NCBI GenBank assembly: GCA_023238725.1
Contig: CM041533.1
Location: 28,503,068 to 28,567,067 of the forward strand
Direction of reading: 5' to 3'
DNA from: Scortum barcoo
Lineage: Eukaryota > Chordata > Actinopteri > Centrarchiformes > Terapontidae
Length of the DNA: 64,000 bases
The notes beneath the pieces were generated by a model. That model worked only from the letters and a program-made list of their open reading frames with translations. It did not search any database and was not told the DNA's origin. A program made the translations under genes and the position numbers. Below are positions 59,914-64,000 of this stretch, piece after piece; the first letter of the stretch is position 1, and each line of letters begins with the position of its first letter.

Positions 59914-62432
59914 CAATTTTCTGTTCAAACAGAGCAGAACTCAAAACCATTAATGGTGAGTTGAGCCATTGATTGTGGCTGCTTTCTGAAAAAAAGAAAA
60001 CTACCATCATACCTGATCATATAAAAGAGACTCCAGAAGGTTGCAGGTAGAGTGTTAGCCTGTGAAGCCCATAGCAGAGCGACATGGGTCCTGGCCTTGC
60101 TCACATCATTGAAGGTAGATAAGGAATCATTCAGGATCATCCTCATAGAGATCAGATCAGATACATTCTCCCTCTTGGATAGGTTTTCAGCATGCATGGT
60201 CTTTGCTAGGTTCTAGAGATTTAAAAACAATAAGAACACTGTAACAATTTGTTTTAATTTAAAAGTTAGTTAAGTTAGTGTCAGTACTGCCTTAAAATTT
60301 TAGGTTGACTGAAAATTTAAATTAAGCTTAAATTATTCCAACTAGCATATAGTGTACGTAGTGTATTGTGTGCAGTGTAATTTCCTCCCTTCATAGTCGA
60401 AGGAGAAGCACTCTAACCTCTCTGGCACTGTAGGCACTCTTGAAGACATGGATAGGCAGGCCAGCCACCAATGCAGGGAAAATCTTATCAAACTCTTTGA
60501 AGTTCTCCAAAGCATTTAGGACCAAGGCTTTCTGAGCCGCCTGCCTAGCCTGACATTTATCTTCACCAAACTCTTTACCAAAGAGAGTAAGGTAGCCAGA
60601 TTCAAACATCACCTGAAAGACAGCAGTACAAAAGGAAACATGTTTCAAAGTTGTGTCCAAACTTGAACAGTTATTGTAAGTCCAATAACTCTTGACTAGA
60701 TTTGCATGGTTTGAACTGAAAAGCCACTGGCTTCACAAAATCACTATTAATTCATTTATTCTTTCTAAAAAAAGTAAAATGCTTGTTTTTATCAAGTGCT
60801 GTCATGACAATTGAATTCAATCAAAACAATCAAAACAGTCTTTTACAGTGTCTTAAATGCTCTTGCATGCTTCTAGCTTCATGACCATTACTGACCTTGT
60901 AGCAGAAGGCAAAGATGCCATCCACCTCCCATTGGTCCTTGCTGACACTGAGTGTACCTGACCTCAGCATGACATCCTGAAGGTGGCCCACCATGGTCTC
61001 TATCAGGGAGGGCAAAGCCTCACCCTGCAGGGTCTTCAAAAAGGTTTGGTGGAGGTTCTCTGTGGTGTGGCCATGTCGAGGGTCAAAGCTGTCATGGCCG
61101 AATGCCTGGTGAGGGAAGGAAGAAGAGTTGTAGGACAATTGAAAGACTCATGAAAAAAAATCCTCGATGGAGAAAGAAAATGTGCTGACAGAACATGGAA
61201 TGAAAATGAATAATAAAACATTTGAAGTCACATAAACCAACCTTAACAGATGTTGCAAAGTGGAACTTCCTCCAATCCAGGTGTCTCCCCTGTCTGATGA
61301 CTGAATGGTACGAGAAGGGGTCACACAGGAAGTGAATATACTGGCCTGCGATTTTGCAGGTGAAAATATGGCCGTACTTCTTTTGCCGGCTGCGGAGGAA
61401 CTGGAGAGGGTTTGTCCCAAACTGCAGAGCGCAACCCAAGAAGGGAATGAAGCCATTCTCAAGCACAGGCTCACCAGGTTGCCTATGGGTATTGACAAGA
61501 AAAAAATATGGAGTACAATGCCAATACAAATCAGAATTGATGGAAGTGTATTCTATATAGCTGGACACAAGCCTTGTGTATAACATTCAAACCTGTACAG
61601 TCATACCACAAAGCTATTAAGGTGCTTGATTAGAGACATGGAAGACAAAATGGCATGTGAATTCTTCAGGTAATCTGAAAATATAAAATGACCAAACAGT
61701 GGTCAATGGTTTGCACTGAACAACAATCCCACTTACAAAATTGCTATTAATCAGCTGTCTTTTGTTTGTTTTTTAAAGAGTTTGTAAATCCCGCACTCCC
61801 ACACCCCTCATTTTTGTCATCTTTCTACTATTGACTCTCAGATAAAAGCATAAAATGCTACCTACAATATAAAATAACAAGATCAAACGTTAGATGCACC
61901 TTTTTTCTATCTTTCACATCTTGTAAATGAACCAGTTTAGAGATAGATAAGAGATAATAGATAAAAAATAATTCTTTGTAACATGTATTTTCTTTTTAAA
62001 AACTATTTGTTAATCTGACCACAAACTATTATGATTCTTCCAGACTGAAGAACTTAATCATATGGCCAGTGGAAACAGAACATAAGGTCAGTCAAAGCAC
62101 ACTGGTGAAAATGTTTATAAATTAACAGCGTACCAACCAAATTCCATTATCCTTACAAAGGTTACAAAGGCTGTTATTTGAAAATCACACACTGCATGGA
62201 TACTTATGCAGTTCACAGTGGCATGGTTACATCAGTGACCAAATGCAACATGTGGTGTTGTTGCTTACCTGTGAAAGATTGTCAATGTTGACACACTGTA
62301 CAATACAGGAGCTTATTGCATACAGGAGCTTACTGCATTCTAGTCTTACCTGCGTCGTATCCCCACAGCAAGCCATAGAAGGCAGCAAAATCCCACCACT
62401 ACTGCCCAGATCAGAGCAATGCTTATTATCAT
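57354..62432 (-). CDS. cyp7a1: cyp7a1, cholesterol 7-alpha-hydroxylase (8 coding exons)
   Basis: Coding exons on the minus strand: 62432-62350, 61482-61242, 61105-60896, 60612-60418, 60212-60013, 58241-58111, 57946-57768, 57656-57354. They total 1542 bases, 513 residues; human CYP7A1 has 504. All junctions are GT/AG and phases agree. Residues 1-25 form the N-terminal ER anchor (SIALIWAVVVGFCCLLWLAV), followed by GIRRRQPGEPVLENGFIPFL. Further family blocks are PALVAGLPIHVFKSAY, the I-helix WASQANTLPATFW (about 291-303, with the CYP7-type Asn), the ExxR motif E359-R362 (IIKEAMRL) and the heme-binding FGSGVTKCPGR with Cys452. The end reads PPLDQSRAGLGILQPFYDVD. The enzyme adds the 7-alpha hydroxyl to cholesterol, the rate-limiting step of the classic bile-acid pathway, in the hepatocyte ER. 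The start ATG has A at -3. Human exon 3 corresponds to three exons here. No disabling change, so the gene looks functional. Confidence 0.98.
58298..58500. repeat. Fish interspersed repeat in cyp7a1 intron 5
   Basis: CCATCCATCCATCCG, CTGCTTATCCTGAGCACACA, GGAGCCTATCCCAGCTATCT, GGGGTACACCCTGGACTGGA and CAACCATTCACACTCACATT. Same family as 46468-46757, truncated after the GGGGCAATTTAGAG block. It starts only about 55 bases from exon 6. Confidence 0.7.
58640..59285 (+). mobile_element. 5'-truncated LINE in cyp7a1 intron 5, antisense to the gene
   Basis: The plus strand reads the C-terminal end of a non-LTR reverse transcriptase: YKSLGVNLNNNVDWTGKTDA, SRLFLLRRLRSF (58650-58775), then after a frameshift LLRTFYDSMVASAIFYGIVC and RRMDRLVRRASSVLGCLLDS (58780-58950). 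The 3' UTR ends AAAATTAAAGGGTTATCTTATCTTATCTTAAC, a (TTATC)n tail at about 59255-59279. Much of the 1.8 kb intron is this insertion. Confidence 0.8.
59869..59910. repeat. (TC)n microsatellite in cyp7a1 intron 5
   Basis: 21 TC units; on the coding strand a (GA)n run. It lies about 100 bases downstream of exon 5 in gene orientation. Confidence 0.97.
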
Positions 62433-62688
62433 GGTAATGATGTTGATGAGAGGAAGATCCAACACAGAACACTAATGCTATACTCTGAATGAACTGTGAT
62501 TGCCTGCTTAATTTAATTTATTCTAGAGAGAAAATGTGTATTAAAGATGCTGCTTTCGGTTTGTGGAGGTTTCTAACCCAGAGACAAAGGATCCAAAGTG
62601 TCACTGCAAATAATGAAAGCGATCTCTGTGCATGTGTGTGAGCAGTGTAGATTCAAACTAGTGTGATGACAGGCAGCATGTAGGACGT

Positions 62689-62695
62689 TTTTATA
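62689..62695 (-). promoter_or_regulatory. cyp7a1: Candidate TATA box of cyp7a1
   Basis: On the minus strand the sequence reads GATATAAAAACGTCC, 257 bases upstream of the start codon. That predicts a start site near 62660 and a 5' UTR of about 230 bases. Just upstream is AGGACAAAGCAGA, resembling a degenerate DR1 for HNF4-type receptors. Known liver control of CYP7A1 by HNF4 and LRH-1 makes this plausible; the sequence match alone is weak. Confidence 0.5.
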
Positions 62696-63152
62696 TCTGC
62701 TTTGTCCTAAGGGCGGATTCAGGGGAATGATATGATGTCGTCATCACTGGAGTCAGTGTCAGCCATGTCAGACAAGAATTGCAAAAGAAAAAAAATATTC
62801 TTTGTTGTGCAACAACATTATCTGTAAGATAATCCTGCAAATATTTTGCATAATGATGATTACTTCAAGAATAAGCTACATGCTCAGGTGGTGTTTAATG
62901 TATAAAACTTGTTTTATACATTATACACAAGAATTGTGTTTTCTGTGAAATTTGCATGAATAGTTTATTATGTTATCTCACCTCAATTTCTCCAGGAAAC
63001 AAGATTCCATGCAGAATGTGTGAGTGTATCGTCTGTGTGTGTGTGTGTGTGATGGCCTTGACCGGAGTCCATGGGCAGTGTTACCTGAGGGACTGTATTA
63101 TGATAGTGCATCTGGGTTGGTAAATAGATTCAAGGTCCCTCCTGTCCGACTC

Positions 63153-63153
<1 letters not shown>

Positions 63154-63188
<35 letters not shown>
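63154..63188. repeat. (TG)n microsatellite
   Basis: About 17 TG units upstream of cyp7a1. A shorter run lies at 63036-63051. The frames across both runs are artefacts. Confidence 0.95.
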
Positions 63189-63193
<5 letters not shown>

Positions 63194-64000
63194 CGGGAAT
63201 GAACATTACTATTGTACAGTATGTGATAAGTGTGACTTGCCGTAGTGCAAATTGAGCTAAAATCTAGTTCTTCAAGAAATACAGTACACCACACAGCTTC
63301 ATATATGGTGTTAGAATGATAATGAATCATCCATCTCCCTGGAGACACTAAGAATTCTCTTAACATAAAGAGTTGTGAGGTATAAAATACATGTATAATA
63401 ACATTGATGGAGGTGTCAGTAGAAAACCTGAAAGCATTTTCTCAAGTTAACAGGTCTGATCAGAGGAGAGAAGGTAAAAAAAAAAAAATCAGTGAAAGAA
63501 AAAAAATTTAAAACCAGTTATTACCAGGCTGCCAGTGGTGGAAAGAAATATTTACTCAAGTACTGTACTTAAAGATATAGTGTAGATATATAGTTTCATT
63601 TGAATAAATATATGTTAAGTCACTGAGATATTATTAAAGTAACATGATGGTGATTGAGCCTGTGGCCCATTGATGAAAGCCCTTGAAATTCCAGTATTAC
63701 GCCCAGTGTGTGAACAGCATTCATTTAGTTGGCATTATATGTGTGTGTGTACAGGGGTTAAATTGGGATTTGGCATATGTTGGGGTGTCCTGTGGTTTCA
63801 GAGTTGCCATGGGTGCATATGTGTGTGCGCAATATCTACAAATTCTAATCTTACAATATTATTTTTGGCTGCAGGTACATTTTGAAAGGTTATTTGCACA
63901 ATGTATGATATTTTTTTTTAGAAATATATTTATTGATTTTCAATATTAAAAAAAAGAGAAAATACATAGAAGAACAAGAAAAGGAAAGAAAGAAAGAAAG

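Larger units (their letters stand above)
62433..64000. other. cyp7a1 upstream region
   Basis: 5' UTR and promoter side of cyp7a1, then non-coding DNA to the window end. A TCAAGGTC box at 63130-63137 resembles an LRH-1/SF-1 site, about 0.7 kb from the start codon and in plus orientation; it could be chance. (TG)n runs lie at 63036-63051 and 63154-63188, and a GAAA tract at 63980-64000. No other gene was seen. Confidence 0.5.

Noticed and set aside
61092..61586. Single long frame taken as one exon
   Set aside because: It runs from intron 1 through cyp7a1 exon 2 into intron 2; splice signals limit the exon to 61242-61482.
63024..63366. Frames with Cys-Val or Thr-His repeats
   Set aside because: Translations of (TG)n runs.

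Overview
The window is vertebrate nuclear DNA, almost certainly from a teleost fish. It has split genes with GT/AG introns, long AT-rich non-coding stretches, microsatellites, and the fish mixture of transposable elements: Tc1-like, hAT, piggyBac-type, CACTG-ended and PIF/Harbinger-like DNA transposons; L2-, RTE(Rex3)-, R4- and L1-type LINEs; and a gypsy-type LTR element. No prokaryotic gene organisation, CRISPR array, tRNA or rRNA was seen.

Two host genes are supported exon by exon. coa1 (cytochrome c oxidase assembly factor 1) is on the + strand, four coding exons between 19755 and 31922 encoding 148 residues. cyp7a1 (cholesterol 7-alpha-hydroxylase) is on the - strand, eight coding exons between 62432 and 57354 encoding 513 residues. 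They are separate in function: coa1 acts in respiratory-chain assembly at the mitochondrial inner membrane, cyp7a1 in bile-acid synthesis at the ER. A third, decayed gene-like locus (42420-43895) has three exon-like blocks resembling the C-terminal part of the multicopy fish SAMD3-like proteins.

Layout: 1-1762 unassigned; 1763-3700 L2-type LINE; 4040-7450 a second LINE carrying a piggyBac-type MITE; 8073-9665 a full-length but dead Tc1-like transposon; 10734-13428 an unusual element with roughly 0.6 kb terminal inverted repeats; 16117-18040 R4-type LINE and a LINE 5' fragment; 19047-31963 coa1 with introns full of nested elements (Harbinger-like MITE, L1 remnant split by a 3.4 kb CACTG-ended insertion, LINE split by a piggyBac-type MITE, a second Tc1-like family); 32000-42415 repeats, including a solo LTR inside a hAT element inside a long unclassified repeat; 42420-43895 SAMD3-like remnant; 45166-50339 a Tc1 deletion derivative and a broken gypsy element with a 3' LTR; 52031-53885 a 3'-truncated RTE/Rex3 LINE; 55425-56290 an old local direct duplication; 57354-62432 cyp7a1, then its upstream region to 64000.

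I did not find a convincing new biological system. The least explained structures are the long-inverted-repeat element at 10.7-13.4 kb, the unclassified repeat family at 33-36 and 39.5-42.4 kb, and the duplicated promoter-like block at 55.4-56.3 kb. Several transposon boundaries are unusually clear because removing the insert restores the reading frame or target sequence of the host element.
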